Below are positions 1 through 12,700 of a stretch of 64,000 bases of DNA, piece after piece. The translations under genes and the position numbers were made by a program. How positions within the stretch are numbered: position 1 is the first letter of the stretch; each line of letters begins with the position of its first letter. Source of the stretch: Ariolimax columbianus. Lineage: Eukaryota > Mollusca > Gastropoda > Stylommatophora > Arionidae. The notes below the pieces were generated by a model, which was given only the letters and a program-made list of their open reading frames with translations, was not told the origin of the DNA and made no database searches. Location: NCBI GenBank assembly GCA_036924085.1, contig JAVGWX010000011.1:14722818-14786817 (forward strand), in the 5' to 3' direction.

Positions 1-169
1 TCTTTTTGTGAATTCTTCCATCCATTTATCCTGGTCTGGACGCCGGCTGAATGGCGCTACGCTTAAACTAGTTATACATGTGTCGTATCTCACGGGTTAG
101 TTCGCGGGTTAGTTCTGCCGGTTCACCTTCACGAATTTGGCGTGTGGGAATTTTAGATGCTACTATGAT
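1..169. other. No recognised feature
   Basis: Unique-looking sequence before the first repeat. It contains a short local duplication (GCGGGTTAGTT-type, around 103-120). No ORF, splice signal or promoter was recognised. Confidence 0.4.
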
Positions 170-905
170 GAACTGAATACAGCTGGGGAGAGATGCCAGA
201 CTCACTCACACGCTGAGTGTTGTCCATACGACCTCTTGTGGTTATTGAAAAGGCACGACAAACTGTGTTAGATGCCTTCCCACTTTTCTACCCTGCGGGT
301 TACATGTTTACGGAAACGGGAAAGGCTTCGGTGGTAACCCTGAGGCAAAATCTGCATCCTATGCTATCTCCAGTCGTCTCGATGAATGTCTTGCCACTGG
401 CAAAAGGTAGCTTAGGCTCTGTGAGTGAGGTTGACAAAAGGCGCAGTTTCTTCCTCACTTTAATCCAAATCTCCGCGCAAGTCACCCATTTCAGCGGACA
501 CAGCAAGAGATACGACTGTCCACACGGCTGAACAAAGAGAGTGGTCTTCATCTCTTGTGATGGACAAACTATCAGGAAGACTAACATCTGGTCAGGGACA
601 ATATACTGATCAGACATGTTAGTCAGGGTCTGACAAAACATATTGGCCAGGACCCACACCTCAGCTTCCTAGTAGCCCTCTCTGGAAACGGGCTGTTTTC
701 ATGGTTAACAAGGTGAGGGATCGATGTGATCCACGTAGTAGTGAGCGACACGCAGATGAAGCCAAGCATAGTACAACCGCCTGGAGGACCGCGGTCCACC
801 ATCATCAGCACGCTCGGGATGTGTGGAAAGCTATTGCAACCCGCCACTTAATGTCCTTTTCAGTTAACAACTCATTGTGGGCAAATTCAAACAACTACTA
901 CTTAG
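170..905 (+). repeat. Family C retroelement-like repeat, long copy
   Basis: The first ~370 bp are nearly identical to 20090-20460. The last ~250 bp match the family C core (GTCTGGTCAGG near the start, ACTACTACGGGGATCAC in antisense, and an end at CTCATTGTGGGCA followed by AACAACTAC). The (CAA)-rich end suggests a retroposon 3' tail with + orientation. ORFs here are not protein-like. The class is unknown; it could be a long SINE or a non-autonomous LINE derivative. Confidence 0.65.
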
Positions 906-959
906 GCAGCTAAGTGAAAAAGCTCTTGAGTATGACTTTTTCGACTTAGGAAAGGCTCT

Positions 960-1415
960 GGAGCAGGCTATGGGATTGCCTGGATAGGATAAACATCCCA
1001 GCACCCTTGATCTCCGCTGGAAGAGTTCTTATAAGACATGCAGATAGAAACTACATTAGGATAGGAAACCAAACCTCAGAGAAGTTCAAGACGACCAGTG
1101 GCGTAAGAGAGAACGACATTTCACCATACTGCTCATAGATGATGTTATCAAAGCCTGTAAGGAGAAGACTAAAAGGTACTCAATGGTGTATTGGAAAACT
1201 AGACCTGTCTATATATTGTAGCTGGCGTTTGCCGATGATATGGCCCTGATTACTACACTAGAGACACACCTCCAGACTAATGTTAAAATCTGGAAAGAGG
1301 AAGGGGAGAAGAGACTAATAACCATTGGCAGTGCAACAACAAAAACTATGGAGGAACAGCCTCTGTAACGGGTCAGGCAGTTCAAATACCTTGGAGCTAT
1401 AATATTCCATAAGGA
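960..1415 (+). mobile_element. RTE-like LINE fragment, reverse transcriptase core (degenerate)
   Basis: Frames with stops encode LIDDVIKACKEKTKRYS, then LAFADDMALITT (RT motif with ADD) and QFKYLGAI. This parallels the better preserved copy at 28657-28929 on the minus strand. It is joined directly to a CR1-like fragment at about 1419, so both are truncated. Confidence 0.75.
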
Positions 1416-1418
1416 AAG

Positions 1419-1985
1419 TTGGGCATGATAAAAAGAAACATTTCACATAAGAGCAAGGAAGTAATAGTCAAGTTATATAAATCATTAGTGAGACCTAAAT
1501 TAGAGTACTGTGTTCAGGTGTGGAGTCCATATAATAGAGTGGATATAAACATGCTGGAAAGGATACAAAGAAGAGCTACAAAAATGATCGCAGGGTTTCA
1601 GAATTATAGTTATGAGGAAAGACTAAAAAAGACTGGTCTTCAGTGTCTAGAACAAAGAAGTCGAGGTGACTTAATACTAGTGCATAAAATAATAAATGGA
1701 AAGGATAAATTAGACTATACCAAGTTTTTCAAAGTACAAGAGGGCACAGCTACAAATTGATTAAAGACAGGTCTAGATTAGATATTAGGAAATATTTTTT
1801 TAGTCAAAGATCGGTGAATTCATGGAATGCATTGCACCAGGATGTAGTGGAAGCAGAATTAGTGCATTCAAAAATTGAGTGGGTGCTCACAGTATTTTTG
1901 GTATCCATGGCGTGAAATAAACTGGCTGTATACAGACTCTATAGAGCCTTCTAAACCAGTATAATAAAGTTAAGTTAAGTATCAA
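1419..1985 (+). mobile_element. CR1-like LINE, 3' end fragment
   Basis: It encodes the end of a CR1-like RT ORF: MIKRNISHKSKEVIVKLYKS, LEYCVQVWSPY, then MLERIQRRATKMI. A 3' UTR with the conserved hairpin (1924-1961) and a TTAAG repeat tail (1971-1980) follow. It is 5' truncated and contains stops. Confidence 0.85.
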
Positions 1986-2059
1986 AGGGAAGAGTTTGTT
2001 ATGCAGAAGGTGGCAACTGGTAAACTTTTTTGTGTCAAAATAGAGGATTCTTCAGATAA

Positions 2060-2475
2060 GAGAAATAAGTAAGTGAAATAAGATCACTGTATACCACTCA
2101 GCCTCTGTACCAGTTGTGACTTATGAGTCTGAGGCATGACAACAACCCAGAAAAACCAGCTACAAGCCTCAGAGATGAGATCTACGGAATATGGTCCAAG
2201 TAACAAGAAGAGACAGGGTCTGCAATACAACAAGTGGAGCACCTCAATTTTGATGGTTTGGCCATGTCTGCAGAATGAAAGATGATTGGCTACTATGGCA
2301 TTCATGGGGAGCAAAGAGTCAGAAATCCAGACATTGAAAGCCACCAAAAGTCTGCTCGGATGACAACATAAGACAGTCTATAAGAGACCGTAGACTATAC
2401 TGAAACCAGGCCAGAAGGAAGACAGCGGATAAAACAATTTGGCGCTCTTTCTGGCAAACCTCTACACTCCACCAT
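2060..2475 (+). mobile_element. RTE-like LINE 3' end fragment
   Basis: Frames with stops read SATTQKNQLQASEMR, then FGHVCRMKDDWL and KSARMTT, the same C-terminal segment as in the minus-strand RTE copy at 28170-28445. It ends in a tract with SFWQTSTLHHKRE. About 220 bp of unassigned AT-rich sequence follow. Confidence 0.6.
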
Positions 2476-2699
2476 AAAAGAGAAGTGACTAAGCAAGTAA
2501 GTTTTCACAATATCCACATCTGACTGAAGGCATGTGTAGTTGAAAAAAGACCTCCAAAAATGATCCAAGTATTAAAATACAATACATTTTCCCAAGGCAG
2601 ATGGTGACAAATTTTTATAGTATCTAGAAGACAGGTAAAAAATGTAGGAGCCAGATAAAGTGCTGGATGAAGAGGAAATACAGTATTGAGGTAAATTGT

Positions 2700-3085
2700 G
2701 AAAGTAAATACAACAAATTTAGGATAAATTAGACTATAACAAGTTTTTCAAAATATAACCATCTTAAGAACAAGAGGATATAGTAAGGATTTTAAGTAGA
2801 ATGTAGTCCAGAGAACGGAATGCGTTGTGTCTTAGTTTACTACTTGACTGCAATATTTGCACATTTCAGTCCGACACATCCGATTTTAGCAGGCATTATT
2901 TTAGTACTGGGTTAGCCTTTCCTCTTCGATCCCTTTGCCTTTCCTCTTCGATCCCTTTGCCTTAGACAGTCTGCTTTGTTGCAGCCTATTATCCAGGATC
3001 ACCGCTTGGAGTTGTAGAAGGGTCTTGGCAGCTCTGGTTCGCTGGTCCTGATGCTAGCAGTCAGCTATGGGTTGCTGACCACTGA
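2700..3085 (+). repeat. CR1 fragment (2700-2780) followed by 5'-truncated family D repeat (2790-3085)
   Basis: The first ~80 bp match the CR1-like segment (GATAAATTAGACTATAACAA). From about 2795 the sequence is family D (GAATGTAGTCCAGAGAACGG to GTTGCTGACCACTG). A 21-bp stretch around CCTTTGCCTTTCCTCTTCG is duplicated in tandem at 2930-2965. It lacks both true ends of family D. Confidence 0.7.
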
Positions 3086-3584
3086 GATAGGAATATTAAT
3101 GTCATGGTAAACAAAAAAAAAAGTAATGACAACTAAAATTATGATTTTTTTATTTACGACACAGATTTTGTTTAAAAAGTTGAATTTAACTAAATAACAA
3201 GAAATGGTTGTTATGCGACATGGGAATTAAGATAAATCGGACTGTAAGTAGTGCTACTCTAGTTGCCTGCAATGGGCAAGTTAGACTGTAAAGGGTTAAT
3301 TTAAATTAAAAGACTGGGCACAACAGAAACAGTTCTAGGCATCAAGATAACCTGCCATCCAGCTTTTGTCCTGCCTTGCTCTAGGGCGTCCCTCCCTGTT
3401 TGGTCTATGTTTTATTAATTGCTGAATTGAGAATAGAAGAAATGTTAATCTTAAAAGTAGTTCACATCTTATTTATATGTAATTTATGGAAACTTGCTGC
3501 ATACTTTTACCTTGACTAGACTATATGGGTAACATTTTTATATAATTTGATATTAACAGTTACTTTATTATCTTCTTTATTTAG
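3086..3584. other. AT-rich gap before ATM exon 1
   Basis: No coding exon was recognised. GTAAAGGGTTAA at 3290-3301 resembles the right end of the piggyBac-like MITEs, but no left end was found. The stretch ends with the pyrimidine tract that may be the acceptor of the first coding exon. Confidence 0.35.
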
Positions 3585-3642
3585 CACTTGGGCATGAATG
3601 TTTGACAGAAATATTAATATTCAAACCTGATAGACTTTGACA
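3585..3642 (+). promoter_or_regulatory. Putative 5' UTR segment of ATM with two small upstream ORFs
   Basis: A pyrimidine-rich stretch ending in TTTAG at 3580-3584 could be the acceptor of an upstream non-coding exon, which would make 3585-3642 leader sequence. In human ATM the start codon also lies a little inside exon 2. Two ATGs precede the main start: 3594-3605 (ATG AAT GTT TGA) and 3598-3630 (10 codons plus stop). They are in different frames from each other and both end before 3643. The upstream exon and the promoter were not identified. Confidence 0.45.
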
Positions 3643-3711
3643 ATGGATAATCTTTATGAAGTTTGTAGCTGTTTGACTGCTATGGATTCAGCAAAGGCTA
3701 CAGAGCGAAAG
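3643..3711 (+). CDS. ATM: ATM exon 1 (first coding exon), residues 1-23
   Basis: The start is the ATG at 3643 in the context ACAATGG. An in-frame TTG six bases earlier is not needed. The 69 nt encode a short helix ending ATERK, the hallmark of the TAN motif (Tel1/ATM N-terminal motif), which is needed in yeast Tel1 for telomere and damage signalling. The donor is AAAG|GTGAGC, phase 0. Human ATM also has its first coding intron directly after this lysine-rich segment, in phase 0. Confidence 0.92.
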
Positions 3712-6700
3712 GTGAGCAGAAATTATAAATATAAACTGTCTATCATTGGGACGTTATTCCAGGTACTTGTACCACCTGGGGAGATTTATACGGATGAGGA
3801 AGATAGATCACTTGCCCCTGCAGTCACAATAATGTGTGCAGGTTAGGTTTTATTTACCACAGATTGAGAAAAAACCTAGGCCGAACCGAGATTTTGAACC
3901 CATATCCCGTAGTCAAGGTACCAAACATCTAACATGTTATTAGTCCTATATGCATAAAATGTGTACGTGAGTCAGTCACTCCATTTGGCCTTGTACAATG
4001 AACACTTCATCTCAGGCAACGGTGTTTGCCATGGGACTACATTTAGTTGAGTGAGTAGAATTTATGATCTTGACAGAATGAAAGAGGGAGTAAACAAGAT
4101 GTAAGAGTAGTGAGCAATCAATTACCTTTTTATTTAGCATTCCCATCAACGAATTGTAGATCTGTGATGTAATCATACATTAGGGTGTCTCAAATAAAAC
4201 CAGTAACCATTTTATTTTTCCAAATTCATTAAGTAGTCTCACTGTTATATGCTAGTCTCCCAGCTACTATAAAGTGCATGGATTCCCTTAGAAAGACAGT
4301 GGTCGTTTCTATTCTGGAGTCAACTGCCGTACACTCTTAGCATACAATTTGTGAAATTGGGACACATTATAGATAATGTATACTAAACTGTGACTGAGGT
4401 CCAGAAGTGCAGCGATTTCATTCACAGTCACTGCAATTTTTACATTCCTTTATGTTCGTCTGCTTTAGTTGACTCTGGTGTTACTACTTAGTGTACATGA
4501 CCGTATCAAGAACAGTCTGTCCAGAACTCGTCATTTCAGAACTTCCAACTCTTTTGACAGGATATTTTTTTCCACATGGACATTCATTTGTTTGGGAGAT
4601 TTTGAACCAATATAGATGGCCCAGTAATCTGCAGTGGCCCGTTCTCAGGTAGAAAATAGCAGTTTGCTGGTGCCTTTGTAGCTGGTGAATTGGGTCTGGA
4701 CTGTTACTCTCTCCTATTTCTTTCCTCCATATTATTTTATATTTGATGCGAATGAGAGTTTTAGCCTCCTTATATGGCACTTTATGGGTGTATTGTTCCA
4801 TCTGCTTTGGATAGTGCAGCGGCTCTCTTGTTTCCCATAATTCCACAATGAGAGGGGAGCCACTTGAAGGTGATCTTTTGTATAGCATTTAGCTCTGTTC
4901 TGATTTTATGTGTTATGTTCTCATTTATTGTTCTCATTTAAGAGAGGTGCCAGAGAGGACAGAGCAGAAGTGTATACAACCAGTGAGCAACAGGAACTAT
5001 CAATATCTACACCCTTTGCATTACTAAAAGGGGCTAATCACCTATGGGTCTGCCCGAAGTGCAATGATGTCGATTCTGAACAGAATAGAAATCATCATTG
5101 TATGAGATGCAGTGGCCAGTAGCTTTCTTCACGGCCTTGCTTTCTCTAGATATAAGTCAGAAACCCATTCACAGTTGGGTAGGTTCGTACATGCCTCTGC
5201 CAGGGTACTTCTTCGTTCATTCTCAATCTCCATACCCAGCCCTGCAATGGACTTTACAAGTAGCAGGATGTTGTCTGAAGAACGGAATGCGTTGTCGTAG
5301 TTCACAGCTTAACTGCAATATTTGCACCTTTTGGTTTTACTTCAGCAGGCATTTTTGAGTACCGTGCTAGCCTTCCCTCTTCGATTCATTCTCCTTAGCC
5401 AGTCTGCTCTGTTGCAGCCTGTTATCCAGGATCACCACATGAAGGTGTGGAAGGATCTTGGCAGCTCTGATTTTCTGATCTTGATGCTAGCAGTCAGCTA
5501 TGGATCGCTTACAATTGCAGTTCATGCACCGCTCAGCATCTTGATCCCCTGCTCATGTACAATAATTACATTTCTACTAAACAGCTTTATTGATTAAAAG
5601 AATTTCCCCCAAACCACAAAATGCTGGGAGCTAGTAAAATGGATTCTATGCCATTTCATTTCTGATAGCAATGTTTGCTGAAGAACACAAATTTTTCTGA
5701 TCTATTTCACATCTATTAACTGCTACAATATATTTCACATATTTAACAGAAAAATGCAATGCAACTGGAACAACTGCTTGGCAGAGATTCAGTGACTCGG
5801 GTCATTGATAATAATACATCCAGAAGCACAGGAAACAGGATTGTCACCTGGGATGTTGTACTAAAGGTTAGTTTCAGTGCTTACACAAATTACTGAAATC
5901 CATTCAGGATTTGCTTCAGCTTCAATAACAAGTAAAGATCCCATTTTGCCATGCGGTGCATAGGAAATATGGTGTTAGGCCCATATTATTTTGTAACCCA
6001 CGGCACTTAGTGGATGATGTGGTCAGCATCACGCCGGCTGCCTTTACTTCCCGGGCTGCACCTGTACCCATTTAAGGCTGGGTCGACTCTGGAGCCATTG
6101 CAGTCTGAATAACTATTTCCACCTCAATTGGGGAATGAACCCAGGACCACTCAGATGAGAAGCCAGCTCGCTAACCACTGCGCTTCGCTGCTTCTTTGAG
6201 CTTCAATACTGATATTAATTAGTGGTTTTTATTTGTTGTGTGGGAAGACGAGACTGTTTTACCGATCAGACTATGTTATTCAGGGTCAGGTAAAACATAC
6301 TGATCAGACTATGTTAGTCAGGGCCAGGTTAAACATACTGATCAGACTATGTTAGTCAGGGTTACAGGTAAAACATACTGATCAGACTATGTTAGTCAGG
6401 GTTACAGGTAAAACATACTGATCAGACTATGTTAGTCAGAGTCAAGCTAAACATACTGAATAAGGCCCTCACCTCACTTCTTTTGTTGGAAAGTGGCCGT
6501 TTCATGGCAGTCTGGCTAATGAGGTGGCGATCGGCACTGGGAATCCCACAGTGGTGAGGGGTCTTGCATTGCACTACAGCCATGGGGACACTGGTCAGCC
6601 TTCTCAAGTTCACCTTGGGATATGAGTAGAGCCACTGTAACCCGCCACCAAATAAATCTGCAAAGAATACATATCTCAAGTATGAGTAGCATTAACACCA

Positions 6701-9700
6701 ACACTTGTTTTCCTCATTTGTATGTCGTGCCAGATAGGAAATACTGTTACAGGAGATCGGCATTAGTGACGTTATTCAATATCGTTGCAGGAGATCAGGA
6801 TTAGTGACGTTATTCAATATCGTTGCAGGAGATCAGGATTAGTGACATTATTCAATATCGTTGCAGATCAGGATTAATGACGTTATTTAATACTGTAACA
6901 GGAGATCAATATTAGTGACGTTATTCAATACTGTAACAGGAGATCAACATCAGTGACATTATTTAATACTGTAACAGATCAACATTAGTGACGTTATTCA
7001 ATATCGTTTCAGGAGATCAGGATTAGTGAAGTTATTCAATACTGTAACAGGAGATCAACATTAGTGACGTTATTCAATACTGTAACAGGAGATCAACATT
7101 AGTGACATTATTCAATACTGTAACAGGAGATTGGCATTAGTGATGTTATTCAATACTGTTACAGGAGATTGGCATTAGTGACGTTATTCAATACTGTTAC
7201 AGGAGATTGGCATTAGTGATGTTAACCAAAAAGAAACTCAAAAATTTTCCATCAGGGGATATAAATGTTTCCATATAGATAGGAAAAATAGAGCCAAAGA
7301 AGGAATAATAACACTAGTCAAAAACTCTATACCAGCAGTAAAAACAAATAGATCTGGACCAGATGAACAGGAATACACCAGTTATGATAATCCTACCCAG
7401 TGGAGACTCAAGGATAACAAACTCATAGTGGGAGATTTTAACAGTCACTCCCCAAGCTGGGGGCTATGAAACAGTGGACAGAGAGGGGAGGAGGTAAAAT
7501 ATTGGATGATAGAAAATAAACTCATCCTAATAAAAAGGTCAGGCGATGGGCATACATATTACTCTAGAGTATGGGAAAAAATGAGTACTCTGGACCTTGT
7601 GATGGCAATGGACAACCTTCAATGGCTAATAGCAAGAACAGTCAACATCCAACTGGGTGATAGCAGCCATGTCCCAATAACTTTAGAAATATGTAACATG
7701 GGACAAACAGAGATAACAGAATTTCAACAAGCTGGAATTTCAACAGAGCAAACTGGACTCTATTTAGAGAAAATGTAAATAAACTCTGTCAAAAAATATC
7801 CCATGTAAAAAATGTTAACCATAATATCGCCATCGTGACGAAGGCTATCATTCAGGCAGCAAAGAAATCAATCCCACATGGGCAACGGAAAAGCTATAAA
7901 CCCTACTGAAGTGATAGACTAAGGAAAATCTACAAAGAACTAAACGAGGCAAAAGATACCATGGGGAAAAAATCCTTCACCAGAAAACAGGGAAACACAG
8001 CAAAATTAAAAACACATTTATAGAGCAAAAGAAGGATGAGATCCAAAAAAGTTGGCATGAAAATACTGAAAGACTCAATATGGACAGGGATACAAGTAAA
8101 CTCTGGAACCTGACAAGAGCCTTAAAGGAAGAAACCAGAGGGAGGCATGGCAAAACAGTCATTAAGGAAAATGAGAAACATTATAAAGGCAAATAGCAGC
8201 AAACATCCTGGCTGAATTTTTCAGAGAGAAGAGTACTACAACATTGACATGAGAACGCAAACTAAAGGTTAAACAGGAGATAAAAGAGAACCTGAAGACA
8301 CAGAATGCGGATCCCTACATGAAGGCATCATTCAAAATGATAAGAGTTAAACACTGCTATTCAGAAACTGAAAAATAAGAAAGCTCCAGGAAAAGATGGC
8401 ATCACAAATGAAATGATTAAAGACCTAGATCAAGGGGCAAGAAGAAAACTCCTGAAAATCTTCGACCAATCATGGAGCACAGGTAAGATCTCAGACCCAT
8501 AGTGGGAATCTATCATTATCCCCATCAGAAAATCAAAAAAGGACAAGACAAGCTAGGAAAGCTATAGGCCAATAAGTCTGCTCAGCTGTGTTTGAAAAAA
8601 ATATTAAACGCAAGACTAATAAAACATCTGAAAAAAACCCAGCTCCTACTCAACTCACAGTCAGCCTTTAGGAAATACCGCAGCACAGAAAACCAATTAG
8701 TATGCCTAACCCAAGAAATAGAAAATGCTTTCCAGGTTAAGGAAAAAGTACTTATGGTTTTTGTGGATATGGCAAAAGTTTTTGACAAGGTATGGAGAGA
8801 AGGATTCCTCCTTAAAATATTAAACAACAAAACAGAAGGGAGAATGTACAGCTGGATACGAGACTTTCTTCGATACAGAACAGCAAAAGTGAAATTAGAT
8901 GAGCCATAGAATAAATCTCCAATAAGGCATACCCGTGGGAGGAGTCTTCTCTCCTACCCTCTTTATCCTGTTCATAAACGATATAGTGGGGAAATCTCCC
9001 CAAGAAAGTATCCAGTGCCCTACACGCTGACGACTTCGCAATGTGGAGTGCTGCAGAAAACTACCAACAGCTAAAAACAGAATCCAGACGGCACTCGACA
9101 CTGTTGGAAAGTGGGTTACAGATTGGGGATTGCAGATTAACTTCTCAAAGACAGTTACAACATGCTGCTCACTGTCCAACACCAAGGAAGAAACAAAACT
9201 TAATCTAAATGGCAAAGAGTTTGTACAAAAAAAATACCCCTGTGTATCTTGGTTAAAATGGACAAGAGACTCATATTCAGGGAATACATACCGGAGATAG
9301 AACAGAAAGCAACCAGAAAACTATAGGCCAGTAATTGAATATGGCATGACAGCCTGGACCACATCATCAAAAACAAACACGGAACGCCTAAACAAAATTC
9401 AAAACTCAGGTTTAAGGATAATAACAGGCGGAATAAAGACTACACCAATCCAGACAATGGAAACATATACAAATATAAGATCCCTAAATACTAGACGAAA
9501 GGAAAGAGTGCTGACACATAATGAAAAGATGCTACGCATGCCTGATCATCCCATACATATCAAACTAAAACACCCAGTTAAAAATAGGCTAAAGAAAGAG
9601 AACCAGCTTCATCCATATATCCAACTACCTACACCAAAAATATGGAAAACTAATACCAACCTGCAGAAATAGAAATGCTTATCAACTATGAAGACCAAAG

Positions 9701-12700
9701 CTACAACATAAACAACACAGTGTCCAAGAGCTGAAAACTTTAGCGCAAGCAATGATTGAGTAGAAATATAATACCAAGGAATGGACACAGGTGTACACAG
9801 ATGGTTCAGCATAGGGGGCAGGTCGAAACGGGGGAGGAGGCATATTCATAAGAAATATAACAGAAGAGGCCCTCCCAACAGAAAAGTCATCCACAAACCT
9901 CAGAGCAGAATCTATGGCCCTCCTGCGAGCACTGAGAATACTTGAAACAGATAGGCAACCACCAACAAAAATAGCTGTATTCACAGACTGCAGAGTACTA
10001 TTAGAGGCAATACAAAAAACAAACAATGAACAGCTGTTATCAGAGATCAGAGCAGAACTGGGAAAACTCCAGAGATCCTCAACAATAGGGCTCCAGTGGC
10101 TACCCTCCCATTGCGGAATCATAGGAAATGAGAGAGCTGACACTCTAGCAAAAGATGGCAGAAAAAAGGCACAATTTAATCATTGAGTACCATACAGAGA
10201 GATCAAGAAGATCATAAGAAATCAGTATATACAACAATGGAGAGAAGATAGAAACACAAGCAGTACACCAGACCCAATTCACCAACTGAAAAGAAATAAA
10301 TAAACTACCGTATTTCGCAAAAGACCTGGACACTACAGACTACTAGAACATCTATATCGACTGAAGATCTCGCACACCGATGAGTGCCCATGTGGAACAA
10401 CAGGCCATAATCCTGAACACATTCTACAGGAAGGCCCAATCTATAGGAAAATAAGATACCAGACCTGGCCAGAGGGTGCGGAGCTGAGATAAAAGCTGTG
10501 GGGCAGCCGCTCTGACCTAGTGAAGACTACAGACTTCATCATGGTGACTGGCCTGCAGATATAGTATGACCAAAAGATCCTGAACGTAAAGAAGAAGAAG
10601 AAGTGACGTTATTGTGTTATGTTTTCAGTTTTGTGAGGTGGGTTGGCCAAAGGAAAACTGCAGCATGTGACATGGTCTAAGAAATATACCCCAGGGAAGC
10701 ATAGATTTAAGTATATACTGAAGAATCAGCAACAAGAGCACTGGAGAATGGAGGTGCTGCAATCTATGTAGTCTACCCAGATCAAGAAAAAGAAACCACT
10801 AGTTATTGCTGCAAAAAATAATAAAAAACAAGTTAATTTCAGCAGTTTGTATTCCTTACTGTTGCAATGTCAGTTCTTCAAGCCCTCAACTCACAAACTG
10901 CCAGAGTTTATAAAAGCCTTAGACGAACTAAACATAAAAAGAAGGGTAGTGCTACAGTGGATATTAAAAAAAATTTTTTTTTATTTACGTTCGCCTTATT
11001 TTTCTAATCCCCAAGGCGGTGTGCGTTCCACTGTGTTTTTATTTTGTGACTGTCGGCCCAGTGCATCCGACTTCAGCATGCATTTTATGTAAGGGTCTGC
11101 TTCCTCCTGCATTTTCTAAGGGTTTGCTTCCCCGGGGTAACGGCCGGTGCTGTGATGGGGATCGAACCCAGCACCTTCGGATTGTGAGCCGTGCCACTTA
11201 ACCACTAGGCCACGCCATCCCCTCTACAATGGATATAACCACACTGTGATATACCATGGAACAAGAGAGCACACAGGCAAGCAAATGAGGGAGCAACATG
11301 AGAATAAAAATAGCAAATAATCACCTTCCGGAATGATGAAGAAGATCCTTATCCAAGACATAATGAAAGTTGACCAAACGAGAGAGAACTATCACCACCT
11401 TGATCAAGTAGAGATTGTGACCCTATTCCACAGGAGAACGGACATAACAGATTGAATAGCTACTTACAAAGACTCAAATTGGCTCCCATTGTCCATGTGT
11501 ACCACCTATTCAATAAATTGAAGATAAGTGGCATTGACGAATGCATGTGCGGTACTGGGAAAATGACCGCTGAACATCTGCTGCAGGAGTCATGAGTAAA
11601 TAAAAGTGTGTCATGGAAGATACCAATACTTTACCTGCACACCCCTTCACACTGTATAGCAATAAAATCCTCTGCTATCTTGTTATAGATCAATTCTTTG
11701 AAAGTTATTTTTGTGTCTCTTTTCCCCAGGCTGTTAACAAATATATTGACATTGAAGTAACAGCTCTCCAGTCAGCTAAAGAAAGTCAATCGAGCACAAC
11801 TTTAAACAACAGGGATAAGAAAAAACAAGAACTATGTTCTCTTTTCAAACTTGTCGTCAGATCTGCTAATAAAGGTATGAGCAAACATTTAAAACTTTAC
11901 ACAGGATCCACTGATAAAAGTGTGAACAAATTTCAGTATTTCAAACGTGTCATCAGATCTGCTGATAAACATAAGAGCAAATATTTAAAATTGAACACAG
12001 GATCTGCTGATAAAAGTGTGAACAAATATTTCAAACTTGACATGATCCACTGATAAAAGTATGAACGAATTTCAGTATTTCAAACTTGTCATCCGATCTG
12101 CTAATAAAGGTATGAACAAATATTTTAAACTTGATGCATGATCTGTTTATAAAAGTATGAACAAATCTCAATATTTCATACTTGTCACGTGATCTGCTTA
12201 TAAAAGTATGCACAAATCTCAATATTTCAAACTTGTCATCAGGTCTGCTCTATTTATCTCTATTTATTCTCACTGCTGAGGTCCATATGGCTTAGGAATA
12301 AAGGCCGCCGCTAAATTACCTTTCCACGGCCCACTAAATAGTAAACATACTCATTGTGGGCATTAAACAACAAACTGTCCTGGTCAAGTGGAGGTTTGTA
12401 GGAATGAAAGAGATGACATCCTGGTCTCAAGGGCACCCATAGTAGTGATGTGGGCAATGTATTGTTGTTGTTGTTTAATGCTCATAATGAGTGTTTACTC
12501 GTTTGTGTGCCCTGAAAAGGGCATTAAGTGGCGGATTGTAGTAGCTTTCCTAACATCCCAAGTGTGCTGATGAAGGTAGGTCCAGGTGGTTGGCTTCATC
12601 TGCGTGACACTACTGTGGGGATCACGTCGATTCACATCTTGTCAACCAGACTGCCTAGAAAACAGACTATTTACAGGGAACACTACATGAAAGAGAGATA

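Noticed and set aside
3637..3642. Start of ATM at an upstream TTG
   Set aside because: The TTG is in frame but an ATG in good context follows at 3643 and matches the conserved N-terminus.
12388..12570. Small ORF with a hydrophobic stretch (VMWAMYCCCCLMLIMSVY)
   Set aside because: It falls in a family C repeat; the hydrophobic run comes from the (GTT)n tail.
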